Of a DNA stretch of 64,000 nucleotides, positions 42,994 through 51,994 are shown one piece after another. The stretch lies in NCBI RefSeq assembly GCF_000407485.1, contig NZ_ASWD01000002.1:682001-746000 (forward strand), in the 5' to 3' direction. Each line of letters starts with the position of its first letter. Positions within the stretch are counted from its first letter, which is position 1. A program made the position numbers and the translations under genes. A model generated the notes under the pieces. The model did not search any database. It saw nothing but the letters and a program-made list of their open reading frames with translations, and was not told the DNA's origin. This DNA comes from Enterococcus pallens ATCC BAA-351 (GTDB taxonomy: Bacteria > Bacillota > Bacilli > Lactobacillales > Enterococcaceae).

Positions 42994-44696
42994 CGTTGGC
43001 GCACCTCCCGATCATAATGGATAAATTTGCGAGTGAAAGCAATCGGGTCCGAGAGACCGATTTTCTCGGCAAAGGTAAACAGGCTGGTTTCCTTCAAGGA
43101 AGATTCCTCTACTAGCTTTCTCGAGGTCAGAACGTCAATTGGCGTGGTGTCCATCAAGACTTTTCCGCCGCCGATCACTAAGGCCCGATCACTATATTCC
43201 AGCATTAAATGCATGTCGTGAGTAATCATAACCACGGTTTTTCCTAGCTTGTTTAATTCTTCGATAAAGCTCATCATTTCGGTATAATTACGGAAATCCT
43301 GCCCAGCCGTTGGTTCATCAAGAATAATCATCTCCGGCTCCAGCACCAAAATCGCCGCAATCGTTACCCGTTTTTTCTGTCCGTAGCTAAGGGCGGCAAT
43401 CGGCCAGTTTCTAAACGGATACAGTCCGCAAACTTTTAAGGCATGCTCGACTCGTTCCTTAATCTCTGTTTCAGAAACTCCTCGCAGCACTAGCCCCAAA
43501 GCTACTTCGTCAAAAATCATTTTCTTTGAAATCATTTGGTTAGGGTTCTGCATCACGTAACCAATTTTGTCGGCTCGCTCTTTAATAGATTCCTTAGTGA
43601 TATCCTGACCGTTCCACAGCATTTGACCATCGGGTGAGATGAAGCCGCAAATCGCTTTAAACAGGGTGGATTTACCGGCACCGTTTTTGCCGACAATACT
43701 GATCCGTTCGCCTTTGTGAATCGTAGTTGATAGGTGATCAATCACTAATGGATCTTGTTTGCGGTAACGGTAGGTTAAGTCGGATAATTCTAACAGCGGC
43801 GCCCCTTGTTCAGCAGGACTCAAATCAAAGTGCGCCGCCTCCCAAGTCACCATGTTAGCCTTGATTTCTGAACCATCTAAAGCAGCCAGGTTCGCCAAAT
43901 TCGTTACTTTTTCTAAGTCAACCTTGGCATATTTCATAGACGTCACATACAACGGCTCGCGAATCCCATTTTCAGCTAAAACCGAAGACCGCAGCAGCTC
44001 ATCTGGTTTCATGTCCGCAACAATCTCGCCCTCATTGAAAACGATCACCCGATCCACCGGCTGATCCAGCACGTCTTCTAAACGGTGCTCAATAATGACT
44101 ACCGTGGCTTTAGAATCTTTGTGCAGCCGATCAATCAAGGCAATCGCTTCTTTACCAGCCGAAGGATCCAGATTGGCTAAAGGCTCATCAAATAAGAGAA
44201 TCGGTGCCTCATTAATCAGCACACCCGCCATGGAAACCCGCTGCTTTTGACCGCCTGATAGATCCTGCGGTCGTTTGTCCAGATGACCGTCAATATCCAC
44301 CACCTCAGCCCAGCGTGCTACCTGTTCCTTCATTTGTGCCTGGTCCACTGTGTCATTTTCCAGCACGAAGGCGATATCTTCAGCGACGGTTAAGCCGATA
44401 AACTGACCATCGGTATCCTGCAAAACAGTTCCGGTACTAAAGGACAGCTCAAACAACGAACTGTCAGCAATATTTTTCCCATCAACCACTACTTCCCCTT
44501 GAATGGTTCCTTCGTATTGATTGGGAATCAAGCCATTAATACAATGGGCGAAGGTTGATTTGCCGCTGCCAGATGGGCCCACGACCAACACCTTTTCACC
44601 TTCATTAATGGTGACAGTTAAATTCTTCAAGGTTGGTTCCGATTGACTATGGTATTGAAAAGTAAAATTGTTAAATGCAATCATCGGTTTCGTCAT
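42990..44696 (-). CDS. ECF transporter duplicated ATPase
   Basis: A 568-residue protein with two ABC ATPase domains in one chain. Domain 1 has Walker A GPSGSGKST and signature LSGGQKQR; domain 2 has GKNGAGKST and a variant signature LSYGQKKR. This replaces the separate EcfA1/EcfA2 pair. It resembles the double-domain ATPase that accompanies UPF0397 proteins in lactic acid bacteria. Dedicated ATPase and S-component in one operon mark it as a group I ECF system. Confidence 0.95.
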   Translation of the reverse strand: MTKPMIAFNNFTFQYHSQSEPTLKNLTVTINEGEKVLVVGPSGSGKSTFAHCINGLIPNQYEGTIQGEVVVDGKNIADSSLFELSFSTGTVLQDTDGQFIGLTVAEDIAFVLENDTVDQAQMKEQVARWAEVVDIDGHLDKRPQDLSGGQKQRVSMAGVLINEAPILLFDEPLANLDPSAGKEAIALIDRLHKDSKATVVIIEHRLEDVLDQPVDRVIVFNEGEIVADMKPDELLRSSVLAENGIREPLYVTSMKYAKVDLEKVTNLANLAALDGSEIKANMVTWEAAHFDLSPAEQGAPLLELSDLTYRYRKQDPLVIDHLSTTIHKGERISIVGKNGAGKSTLFKAICGFISPDGQMLWNGQDITKESIKERADKIGYVMQNPNQMISKKMIFDEVALGLVLRGVSETEIKERVEHALKVCGLYPFRNWPIAALSYGQKKRVTIAAILVLEPEMIILDEPTAGQDFRNYTEMMSFIEELNKLGKTVVMITHDMHLMLEYSDRALVIGGGKVLMDTTPIDVLTSRKLVEESSLKETSLFTFAEKIGLSDPIAFTRKFIHYDREVRQR

Positions 44697-44722
44697 GTGA
44701 TCTTCTCCTTGAGCAATAAAAC

Positions 44723-44752
44723 GCAGAAAAGCCGAGTGCTAGGCACCCGGCT
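44723..44752 (-). terminator. Intra-operon hairpin between S-component and ATPase genes
   Basis: GC-rich stem AGCCGGGTGC-CTA-GCACTCGGCT with a short T run on the reverse strand. It could be a partial terminator that lowers ATPase/EcfT expression relative to the S-component and hydrolase. Confidence 0.5.
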
Positions 44753-44760
44753 AGCGACAG

Positions 44761-45312
44761 CTAGTCCTTTTTCAGACTTCCTTGTTTGGTTTGGGTCGCT
44801 GCGTAAGCTTTCATTAATAATGTACCAATAATTCCTACAGCCAAAGCATTTACCACCACAGAGACAACGCCTTGGGTATAAACTTTGTTGGCAGGTTCGC
44901 TATAGATGATAACATCTAAAGTTGGTGCTAACAAGCCCCAAACAACTGCATTAGACAGTACTTGAAAAATATTGAAATAAATTATTTCTTTTTTACCAAA
45001 AATACCATGCTGCAAATCAATCTTGCGGCCCACAAAGCCGAAAATCAACCCGATAACCCCTGAACAAATAATCCAGCTCCACCAAGCACTGCCATAAGTA
45101 GTAAAGTCTTTTAACGTATGGCCGATGAATCCGATCAAGGCACCAGCAACAGGTCCATAAATGACAGACATCAACGCTAAGAATGGATACGCTGTTTCGA
45201 TGTTGGTATTAGGAATCCCGGTTGGAATCACCACAAAACGTCCCAAAATGACAAATACCGCTGAGCCAATCCCGATGGCTACAATTGTTTTGACTGAAAA
45301 TTCTTTTTTCAC
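44761..45312 (-). CDS. UPF0397 ECF transporter S-component
   Basis: A 183-residue, six-helix membrane protein of the UPF0397 family, the substrate-binding part of an ECF importer. It starts with a short basic segment and [26 protein letters not shown], typical of S-components, and contains [20 protein letters not shown]. Its start overlaps the DUF62 gene end by four bases. The substrate is not established; the coupled DUF62 enzyme suggests a SAM- or adenosine-related compound. Confidence 0.85.
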   Translation of the reverse strand: MKKEFSVKTIVAIGIGSAVFVILGRFVVIPTGIPNTNIETAYPFLALMSVIYGPVAGALIGFIGHTLKDFTTYGSAWWSWIICSGVIGLIFGFVGRKIDLQHGIFGKKEIIYFNIFQVLSNAVVWGLLAPTLDVIIYSEPANKVYTQGVVSVVVNALAVGIIGTLLMKAYAATQTKQGSLKKD

Positions 45313-46178
45313 ACTTCTTCCTCCTCAAAAATAATCCGTGGTGCCTTGCGCAATTCAATCTTCCAATCCGTACCCGTGCCGATATGATACAAGTCAGAGA
45401 AGGAATCCTGATTGACAGCAACACCGATATTTACTAATGAATTGATGTAAACCAGCGGTTCGCCGACATTCACATCAGCAAATGATTTAGCAAACTGCAT
45501 AATGTTTTGATAGACCTTTTTGCCTTGGTGGAAAATGGTTACCTGCAGCATATCTCCATGCTGGATGCCTTCATTTTTAAAGTAGTCCAGCGGAATATTG
45601 GTCCATAATGAACCGAAACGTACATCTAATACGTCAATGCTGCCGCTTAAAATATGGCCTTCATGCTTCGCTTCAACGATCTCTAATTTTTCAATACTAT
45701 CATTAGAAACGACACTGCCTAGTTCCTCAAAGGTAATCTCTCCACTAGCTAAACGAGCACCATTGTAGGCATAAATGTCCCGACCGTGGAAGGTATGGCT
45801 CTCCTCGGAATGCGGCAGACGGCTTTTCACTTCGTCAATCGCCCGAACTTCTTCAATACCTTCATAATGCTTAATATGTGTCAATGACCCATTATCCGGT
45901 GTAATTACATAATGCCCAGACTTGGTTTTGCAGACAATACTGCGACGGGCACTGCCCACACCAGGATCGACTACTGAAACAAAAACCGTTCCCTCTGGCC
46001 AGTATTTAACTGTTTGGTATAACCGATAAGAAGCTACCCAAATATCATAAGGAGGGATATCATGAGTCAAATCACTAATGGTAATCTCTGGACTCACCAT
46101 ATGAGCCACTCCGTACATTGCGCTGACCGCGCCATCACCTAATCCAAAATCCGTTTGTAACACTAAATATTTTCCCAT
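45309..46178 (-). CDS. SAM hydroxide adenosyltransferase family protein (DUF62)
   Basis: A 289-residue enzyme of the fluorinase/chlorinase fold family. Bacterial DUF62 proteins hydrolyse S-adenosyl-methionine to adenosine and methionine. Motifs QTDFGLGDG at the N-terminus, [22 protein letters not shown] and TFHGRDIYA are all present. It is the first gene of the ECF operon, overlapping the S-component by four bases, so it should act on the imported compound or on its product. CGGAGG lies before the ATG. Confidence 0.92.
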   Translation of the reverse strand: MGKYLVLQTDFGLGDGAVSAMYGVAHMVSPEITISDLTHDIPPYDIWVASYRLYQTVKYWPEGTVFVSVVDPGVGSARRSIVCKTKSGHYVITPDNGSLTHIKHYEGIEEVRAIDEVKSRLPHSEESHTFHGRDIYAYNGARLASGEITFEELGSVVSNDSIEKLEIVEAKHEGHILSGSIDVLDVRFGSLWTNIPLDYFKNEGIQHGDMLQVTIFHQGKKVYQNIMQFAKSFADVNVGEPLVYINSLVNIGVAVNQDSFSDLYHIGTGTDWKIELRKAPRIIFEEEEV

Positions 46179-46482
46179 AACAGCCTCCGATTGAACAAAA
46201 TTTCATAACTTTCTGAAATATCTTATAATTTCAGACACAAAAAAGCAACTGATTTTTACGGTAAATTGCAGAAACATTCGCGATTTACCAAAAATCATCT
46301 AAAATCAATACTTTTTTTCACTTCACTGCCGACAATCGTTAAATTCACATCTGATTTTATCCAAATTGCGACTAGTGCCATTAGAGTTTTCCCATACTGA
46401 GAAATAACAAGTTCATATCTTTGTAAGCTCTGTAAAAAAGCTATAATATATAAAATATCTTAAGATAAAGGAGGAAATGACA
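46179..46482. other. Intergenic region between DUF62 and DUF378 genes
   Basis: About 300 bases between divergent genes. The forward side has TATAAT (46442-46447) and AAAGGAGG for the DUF378 gene. The reverse side has a small hairpin (CTGAAAT ... ATTTCAG, about 46217-46243) in the DUF62 leader. I looked for a SAM riboswitch there and see no recognisable core. Confidence 0.45.
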
Positions 46483-46713
46483 ATGAAAACATTAGACTAT
46501 ATTGCACTTGGATTATTGATCGTTGGCGGCTTAAACTGGCTATTAGTAGGGTTATTCGAATTTGATTTAGTAGCAGCGATCGCAGGTGGTCCAGCTACCC
46601 TTCTCGCAAAAATTATTTACGTAGTTGTCGGGATTTGTGCGATCTATTGCTTACGCTTCTTCCCACTTATCTCGCGCTCGGCTGAAGTTAGAGACACCAC
46701 CACGCGCATGTAA
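46483..46713 (+). CDS. DUF378 membrane protein
   Basis: A 76-residue protein with two membrane helices and the family motif VGGLNWLLVGLFEFDLV, as in Bacillus YuzA. Function unknown. ATG 46483 is eight bases from AAAGGAGG; ATG 46477 is too close to it. Confidence 0.9.
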   Translation: MKTLDYIALGLLIVGGLNWLLVGLFEFDLVAAIAGGPATLLAKIIYVVVGICAIYCLRFFPLISRSAEVRDTTTRM

Positions 46714-46730
46714 AAATGAATAACACGTTA

Positions 46731-46813
46731 GGTTGTTGGAGCAATAGTTCCAACAATCTTTTTTTGTGCTTTGAACCCTCCGTATAGCAGGTGGTTTTCA
46801 AAGCACAAAAAAA
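46731..46813. terminator. Stacked terminators between DUF378 gene and the permease
   Basis: First hairpin TTGTTGGA ... TCCAACAA plus seven T (46731-46765, forward). It runs into a 17-base inverted repeat, TTTTTTTGTGCTTTGAA ... TTCAAAGCACAAAAAAA (46758-46774 and 46797-46813), readable on either strand. Confidence 0.75.
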
Positions 46814-46839
46814 CACCAGCAACCGTGGCTGCTGATGTT
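46806..46839 (-). terminator. Terminator of the amino acid permease gene
   Basis: Stem AACATCAGCA ... TGCTGGTGTT (one mismatch) followed on the reverse strand by T residues, eleven bases past the gene stop. Confidence 0.85.
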
Positions 46840-46849
46840 CGTTTGATAC

Positions 46850-48214
46850 TTATGCTTGTTGATTTTTCTTCATCATATAGAAGTATACAGGAATTCCCAA
46901 TGCAGTAATCAATAAGCCAACCATTGCTAGTGAGAATTGATTAATTAGGGTCATAATTAAAATGAAGACCCCGCCAATGATGGCAACTGCTGGAATGATT
47001 GGGTATAACGGCACCTTGTATGGGCGATGCAGATCTGGTTCGGTTTTCCGCAGCTTGATTACCGCAATGAAAACTAATGTATAGAAAATCCAGATAACAA
47101 AGACCAGCATGTCCGTTAATAAATCAAATCCGCCTACCATCATCATGCCAATAGCAATGACTAATTCTAAGAGACCGGCAATGTAAGGAACGGAATTCCT
47201 GTTTAATTTGGCTAGCTGTTTAGAAAATGGCAATTGTTTTTCAATTCCCATGGTGTATGGCAAACGCATCCCAGTCATGGTATAGCCATTGATCGTTCCG
47301 TATACGGAAACCAAGATACCGATAGTGACCAAACGTCCACCCATACCGCCGAAAATGCGTCCGGCAACTTCCATCGCTGCGTTTTCGTTACCAGCTAATT
47401 CTGGAATAGCCATGGTTTTCAAGTAAGCCCAGTTGACTAACAGGTACACTACCATGATACCTAAGATTCCGCCAGCAATTGCTCGTGGCAAATCTTTCGC
47501 TGGTTTTTTCAATTCCCCAGCCAGGTTTCCTACGTGAATCCAGCCGTCGTAAGCGAACATTGTTGCCAATAGTCCGGCACCTAACGCTGGTGCGAAGCCG
47601 CCGACATTCGCTCCAGCTTGAACTGGAAACAGGCTGACTTCTACGGCACCTTGACGCATCAAACCAAAAATTACAATTAATGCTAGTGGGATTAACTTGA
47701 AGACTAGTGTAACGGATTGGAACATTCCGCCGGCTTTAGAGCCTAAGAAATTAATCAGCATAATGGAGGCTGCCGCCACAATTGCTATTGGGATGATCGT
47801 TCCATCTCCTAAGCCGAACAAATTCTTGAACTGAGTAGCAAAAATGATCGACAATGCGGCCACATTCGCTGGAAAATAAATAATTACTTGAGCCCAACCT
47901 AATAAGAAGCTTGGGAATTTACCATAAGCGCGTTCGATATAACGCAGCATTCCGCCGGTTTCTGGAATGGCTGCGGCAAGCTCCGCTCCGGTCAATCCGG
48001 CACAGACACTAATTAGTCCTCCTAAGAACCAAGAAAGCATGTGCATGCTGGTTGAGCCAGTTACTGCAGCAACACTGGCTGCTTTAAAAAATACTCCTGC
48101 ACCGATTACCGTACCCATTACGGTAGATAGCGCCGGGAAGAAGGTCATCGTTCGTTTCAATTCACCTTCTTTTGTTGCTGCTGATGCAGCAACCTCTTGT
48201 TGGTTCGTTGCCAT
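46850..48214 (-). CDS. APC-superfamily amino acid permease (SteT-like)
   Basis: A 454-residue, 12-helix transporter. Helix 1 carries the APC motif VMGTVIGAGVFF, and the region around GLTGAELAAAIPETGGMLRYIERAYGKFPSFLLGW is typical of the LAT branch, such as the serine/threonine exchanger SteT. It lies on the same strand about 200 bases after tdh-kbl, which supports threonine or a related amino acid as substrate. A hairpin in that gap may give it separate regulation. GAGGGGG precedes the ATG. Confidence 0.85.
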   Translation of the reverse strand: MATNQQEVAASAATKEGELKRTMTFFPALSTVMGTVIGAGVFFKAASVAAVTGSTSMHMLSWFLGGLISVCAGLTGAELAAAIPETGGMLRYIERAYGKFPSFLLGWAQVIIYFPANVAALSIIFATQFKNLFGLGDGTIIPIAIVAAASIMLINFLGSKAGGMFQSVTLVFKLIPLALIVIFGLMRQGAVEVSLFPVQAGANVGGFAPALGAGLLATMFAYDGWIHVGNLAGELKKPAKDLPRAIAGGILGIMVVYLLVNWAYLKTMAIPELAGNENAAMEVAGRIFGGMGGRLVTIGILVSVYGTINGYTMTGMRLPYTMGIEKQLPFSKQLAKLNRNSVPYIAGLLELVIAIGMMMVGGFDLLTDMLVFVIWIFYTLVFIAVIKLRKTEPDLHRPYKVPLYPIIPAVAIIGGVFILIMTLINQFSLAMVGLLITALGIPVYFYMMKKNQQA

Positions 48215-48340
48215 GCTTGTTCCCCCTCATTGATCTTTTGCAATGACCAGCCGCAATCGCTAATGTAATAAATGCAGTTTGCGAAGGAATGGCGGCTTTT
48301 TTGGTCTGCCAAATATTTTATCACGCAGCCTAGAAAAAGG

Positions 48341-48370
48341 GAGTATTTTGCTTAAAACACTCACCTTTTT
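48341..48370 (-). terminator. Hairpin after the threonine dehydrogenase gene
   Basis: Nine-base stem GAGTGTTTT ... AAAATACTC (one wobble/mismatch) followed on the reverse strand by CCCTTTTTC, about 40 bases beyond the tdh stop. It could be partial and separate tdh-kbl from the permease gene. Confidence 0.6.
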
Positions 48371-48411
48371 CTTAGCGGCGCCTCATAGATTTTTTAACGA
48401 TGTGTGTTGGG

Positions 48412-49389
48412 TTATTTTGCGACCATACCTTCTGTTTCAAATTTTTTCTCTAAGCGCATCAGCATTTCATCTGTCATGCGTTCTAAGTCGTAGCTTGGGG
48501 TAAAGTTCCATTCATCCACAGCACATTGGCAATCGATGGAGTTTGGCCAAGATTCAGCGATACCTTGACGAACTGGGTCCACTTCATAATGCATTTCAAA
48601 TTCTGGAATGCGTTTTTTGATGGCTGCGGCAATTTCTTCAGGTGCAAAGGACATTGCCGTAATATTGAAGGCATTGCGATGCTCTAAACGATCTGCATCA
48701 GCATTCATTAAGTCAACAATCGCATCAATTGCATCATCCATGTACATCATGTCCATATAGGTTCCTTCTGCAATAAAGGAGGTATAGGATTTATTCTTCA
48801 ATGCTTCATAGAAAATATCTACTGCGTAGTCTGTAGTTCCGCCGCCAGGTTCAACCTTATAAGAAATCAAGCCAGGGAAACGGACAGAGCGAGTATCCAC
48901 GCCGTATTTATCATGGTAATAGTTTTCCAGTAATTCACCTGCAACCTTGGTAACACCGTACATGGTTGTTGGATGCATCACAGTATCCTGCGGTGTGCTG
49001 TCTGATTCCGCATCTGGACCGTAAGCCGCAATCGATGATGGCGCAAAGAATTTAATGCCATCGCCTAATTCACGCGCGACTTCCAAGCCATTCATTAAGC
49101 CGCCCATGTTCAATTGCCAAGCAAAGGCCGGACGTTTTTCAGCCGTTGCTGACAGCAAAGCAGCCAAGTGAATGATGGTATCCACATCATACCGTTTAGC
49201 TAACGCTAAGAAACTATCGTAATCCTGTACATCTAATGTTTCAAATTGGCCGTTTTCAACAGTTGGGTTGTTGTCTGGACGACGAATATCGGTAGCGATT
49301 ACATTATCGACACCTAAGTCGCGACGTAAACGTTCCGTTAATTCTGATCCGATTTGTCCTAAAGCTCCAGTGATTAATACGCGTTTCAT
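48412..49389 (-). CDS. tdh: L-threonine 3-dehydrogenase, SDR/epimerase type
   Basis: A 325-residue NAD-dependent enzyme that oxidises L-threonine to 2-amino-3-ketobutyrate. It is the extended-SDR form, not the zinc alcohol dehydrogenase form: GALGQIG at 8-14, SSIAAYG, and catalytic Tyr144/Lys148 in TMYGVTK, with the family-specific TPQDTVMHPTTMYG run. It lies 33 bases after kbl, the enzyme for the next step. Confidence 0.93.
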   Translation of the reverse strand: MKRVLITGALGQIGSELTERLRRDLGVDNVIATDIRRPDNNPTVENGQFETLDVQDYDSFLALAKRYDVDTIIHLAALLSATAEKRPAFAWQLNMGGLMNGLEVARELGDGIKFFAPSSIAAYGPDAESDSTPQDTVMHPTTMYGVTKVAGELLENYYHDKYGVDTRSVRFPGLISYKVEPGGGTTDYAVDIFYEALKNKSYTSFIAEGTYMDMMYMDDAIDAIVDLMNADADRLEHRNAFNITAMSFAPEEIAAAIKKRIPEFEMHYEVDPVRQGIAESWPNSIDCQCAVDEWNFTPSYDLERMTDEMLMRLEKKFETEGMVAK

Positions 49390-49422
49390 AATAAAATACT
49401 CCCCTTCTTTAATTGAATAATT

Positions 49423-50616
49423 TTATTTGATAATTTCTAACTCTTGACCGACCTGCTGATAAATCTTGATCGCATCATCCAGCATTTCTTTCGTATGGCC
49501 GGCATTCGGCATGTTGCGTACCCGACCGGTTCCCAGCGGTACTGTTGGATAAACGATTGGTTTGGCGTAGACACCGTTTTCAATTAGCTTCTTAGAAAAT
49601 GTTTGCGCCAATTTTTCGTCTCCTACAATAACTGGTGTGATTGGTGTTTCGGATTTACCAATGTCATAGCCAATCCGTTTTAGCTCTTGTTTGAAGTAGT
49701 TAGCGTTGTCCCAAAGTTTTTCTACATATTCTGGATGTTCCTGAATCAATTCAATAGCCTTAATAGCTGCCCCAGCTGCACCGGGTGTTAAAGAAGTTGA
49801 GAACAGGAATGGTCGCGCTTGTGATTTTAACCAAGTGATTAATTCTTTCGTTCCGGCTACGTATCCGCCGACAACACCGATTCCTTTGGATAATGTTCCC
49901 ATTTGGAAATCAATGTGATCCTGCATACCGAAGTGTTTCACCGTTCCAGCACCTTTGCCCATTACACCTGTACCGTGAGCATCGTCTACATAGGTAATCA
50001 CGTTGTATCTTTCGCAAATTTCAACGATTTCTGGAATTTTGGCTACATCGCCATCCATGGAGAATACGCCGTCTGTGATGTACATCACTTTGTTGTACTC
50101 GCCGCTTTCCGTTGCTTCTTTGGCTTTCTTTTCTAAGTCTTCCATGTCCTGATGGTTTACACGAATAATTTTGGCACCAGATAGACGGCAGCCGTCGATG
50201 ATGGAGGCATGATTCAATTCATCTGATAGAATGGCATCGCCCTTTTTCATAACTGCTGAGATGGCCCCCATGTTGCAGTTAAAGCCTGATTGGAAAGCAA
50301 TTGCCGCTTCAGTTCCTTTAAATTCAGCAATTTTTTCTTCTAATTGGCGGTGAATCTCCAACGTGCCATTGATGGTTCGTACTGCTCCAGCACCCGCTCC
50401 GTATTTTTCTGTTGCTTTTACATCAGCTTCAATCAGCTCAGGTCTAGTCGCAAAGCCTAGATAATTGTTTGAAGCCAAGTTAATTAGTTCTTTCCCGTTA
50501 ATGGTAATTTTAGGGCCATTGCTCCCTTCAATTACATCAATTGTATTGAACAGTCCTTTTTCTTTTAGTTCCTTCAGATTGCTTTCAAGAAACTGATCAA
50601 GTACTTTTGAACTCAT
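49423..50616 (-). CDS. kbl: Glycine C-acetyltransferase (2-amino-3-ketobutyrate CoA ligase)
   Basis: A 397-residue PLP enzyme that splits 2-amino-3-ketobutyrate with CoA to glycine and acetyl-CoA. The PLP lysine is Lys244 in [23 protein letters not shown] and [12 protein letters not shown] are alpha-oxoamine synthase motifs. It is the first gene of the threonine degradation operon. AATGGAGG lies eight bases before the ATG. Upstream are a cre-covered promoter and a large leader dyad. Confidence 0.95.
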   Translation of the reverse strand: MSSKVLDQFLESNLKELKEKGLFNTIDVIEGSNGPKITINGKELINLASNNYLGFATRPELIEADVKATEKYGAGAGAVRTINGTLEIHRQLEEKIAEFKGTEAAIAFQSGFNCNMGAISAVMKKGDAILSDELNHASIIDGCRLSGAKIIRVNHQDMEDLEKKAKEATESGEYNKVMYITDGVFSMDGDVAKIPEIVEICERYNVITYVDDAHGTGVMGKGAGTVKHFGMQDHIDFQMGTLSKGIGVVGGYVAGTKELITWLKSQARPFLFSTSLTPGAAGAAIKAIELIQEHPEYVEKLWDNANYFKQELKRIGYDIGKSETPITPVIVGDEKLAQTFSKKLIENGVYAKPIVYPTVPLGTGRVRNMPNAGHTKEMLDDAIKIYQQVGQELEIIK

Positions 50617-50665
50617 GTCGATTCCTCCATTGCTTTTTTTTACGGGTGATGTGTGGTCAATCGAT

Positions 50666-50704
50666 CGTTATCTTTTCTAAGTGATCAGTTTAGAAAAGAT
50701 AACG
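50666..50704. promoter_or_regulatory. 15-base perfect dyad in the kbl leader
   Basis: CGTTATCTTTTCTAA (50666-50680) and its exact inverse (50690-50704) flank a nine-base loop GTGATCAGT. It lies between the predicted transcription start (near 50738) and the kbl ribosome site. No T run follows it, so it is not an ordinary terminator. It may be an operator for a dimeric repressor or an RNA element. Confidence 0.55.
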
Positions 50705-50744
50705 AAACCGATCAATAAATCATTTCTCTGTCACCTACATTTGT

Positions 50745-50774
50745 AGTATATATCCTCCGTGTCAACGCTTACAA
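50745..50774 (-). promoter_or_regulatory. kbl promoter with overlapping cre site
   Basis: Reverse-strand TTGTAA (50774-50769) and TATACT (50750-50745), 18-base spacer. TTGTAAGCGTTGACA (50760-50774) matches every fixed position of the cre consensus WTGNAANCGNWNNCW and covers the -35, so CcpA should repress threonine degradation. A second cre-like site with one mismatch is at 50922-50936. Confidence 0.65.
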
Positions 50775-51193
50775 CATTTGTGCATTCGAATTCCTCGAAT
50801 TATAATAAATAACTATAGAGCTTCTCATATTTCTTATTTAATCAGCAATTATACGTTTATAGGTAGAGCAAATAAAAACCGCTTTTGACCAGAAATTTCG
50901 CAGAAAACTTATCACATCTAAAAGTAATCGCTTTCACAATTAGGCAATTAGTTTAGCATAAAATACCTGTACATCAACAATCCCATTAACGATTTCACTT
51001 CACAAACCGGTTATTTATAGGGAATTTAAAATGACAGGCTTATCTGATTTTTCTGACAAATCGACTTTAATAAACCGTTTTCTTTTTCTCATTTTAGAAA
51101 GATTTTACTAAGATTTTTTGCCATAAAAGACTTTTTTACTTTTGGATTTTGGCGTTTTGACTAAAATTAGCCGCTTTTTTTAGCAAATGGCAG
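50775..51193. other. AT-rich intergenic region upstream of kbl
   Basis: About 420 bases. It holds a one-mismatch cre site (50922-50936) and a 26-codon frame starting ATG 51031 with AGGGAA seven bases upstream (51031-51111), too weak to call a gene. The rest is AT-rich without recognisable structure. Confidence 0.4.
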
Positions 51194-51223
51194 AAAAAAA
51201 GACTCGTCAGCGGACGAGTCTTT
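51194..51223 (-). terminator. Terminator of the DUF2089 gene
   Basis: Eleven-base stem AAAGACTCGTC ... GACGAGTCTTT with a four-base loop and seven T on the reverse strand. Confidence 0.9.
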
Positions 51224-51252
51224 GCCTGATTATTCATTTTATGAAAGGTTTT

Positions 51253-51561
51253 CTAATCAACCAGTAAACAATTTAACGATTTGCTGTACTCGTTGACAAC
51301 GGTCTTTGCAATCGTGCGATCGATCTTTCCTTCCCGCTCCAGCTGATGAATCAGCTTCACTACTTGGTCATTGTCTTTTCTTTCGCTTACTTGAATTTTT
51401 TGAATCAGCTTATCCAGCCGTTTTCGCACAGTTGGATAACTCAATGAGTATTCCCCTGCCAGCTCTTTAATCGACCCTGAGGAAAGTAAAAAGCTTTTCA
51501 CAAATTCCATTTCCTGTTCATTTAAATCTAAAATCCAGCGAGGTACGCCTTCTTTCTTCAT
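51253..51561 (-). CDS. DUF2089-family small DNA-binding protein
   Basis: A 102-residue protein with the DUF2089 pattern: WILDLNEQEMEFVKSFLLSSGSIKELAGEYSLSYPTVRKRLDKLI, a helix-turn-helix core. The zinc-ribbon that starts many family members is absent. I start at ATG 51561, eight bases after GAGG; a GTG at 51570 abuts the ribosome site. It stands alone between two large intergenic regions. Confidence 0.8.
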   Translation of the reverse strand: MKKEGVPRWILDLNEQEMEFVKSFLLSSGSIKELAGEYSLSYPTVRKRLDKLIQKIQVSERKDNDQVVKLIHQLEREGKIDRTIAKTVVNEYSKSLNCLLVD

Positions 51562-51994
51562 TTTGTCCACCTCATTCTCATAATTTTGTCTTCAGCTGAT
51601 AAAGCAGCTGACCACTTGTCGATTTGTTTCTCTATTATGTTTAGAAATTTATCCTAAACTTTTTTCTTTCAAAAACATTATATTATGTCAATAAAAAGTT
51701 TATCTAGAACTGGCACGAATAGTGTTATAGCAGCATAACTGTCACTCTTACTTACAAAAACCAACGTTTAACTTACATGAGCGTCACCTTTTTTAATATT
51801 TTTACTCATTTTTTAGTTATTACCTGATATAATAAACTTATGAATTTATTTATGGCGCAATGATTAGGCTATAAAAATCAAAATTGACTTAATCTTCTCT
51901 GCGAAACTCATTTTATTTTTTCTGATCAGCTTATTTATCTATTGATTAACGGCAGCTGGATCACACTCTAATTAAGCCAAAAGGGAGAACGACT
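51562..51994. other. Intergenic region upstream of the LytTR regulator gene
   Basis: About 430 AT-rich bases between divergent genes. A TTGACA is present on the reverse strand near 51687, but no -10 fits a 16-18 base spacing. A TATAAT-like stretch near 51830 may serve the forward gene. No gene or repeat is seen. Confidence 0.35.

Noticed and set aside
46179-46300. SAM riboswitch in front of the DUF62-ECF operon
   Set aside because: I looked because the enzyme acts on SAM, but only a short AT hairpin is present; no conserved aptamer core is visible.
50640-50760. T-box leader for the threonine operon
   Set aside because: The dyad is present but the T-box antiterminator core (AGGGTGG region) and a terminator T run are absent.
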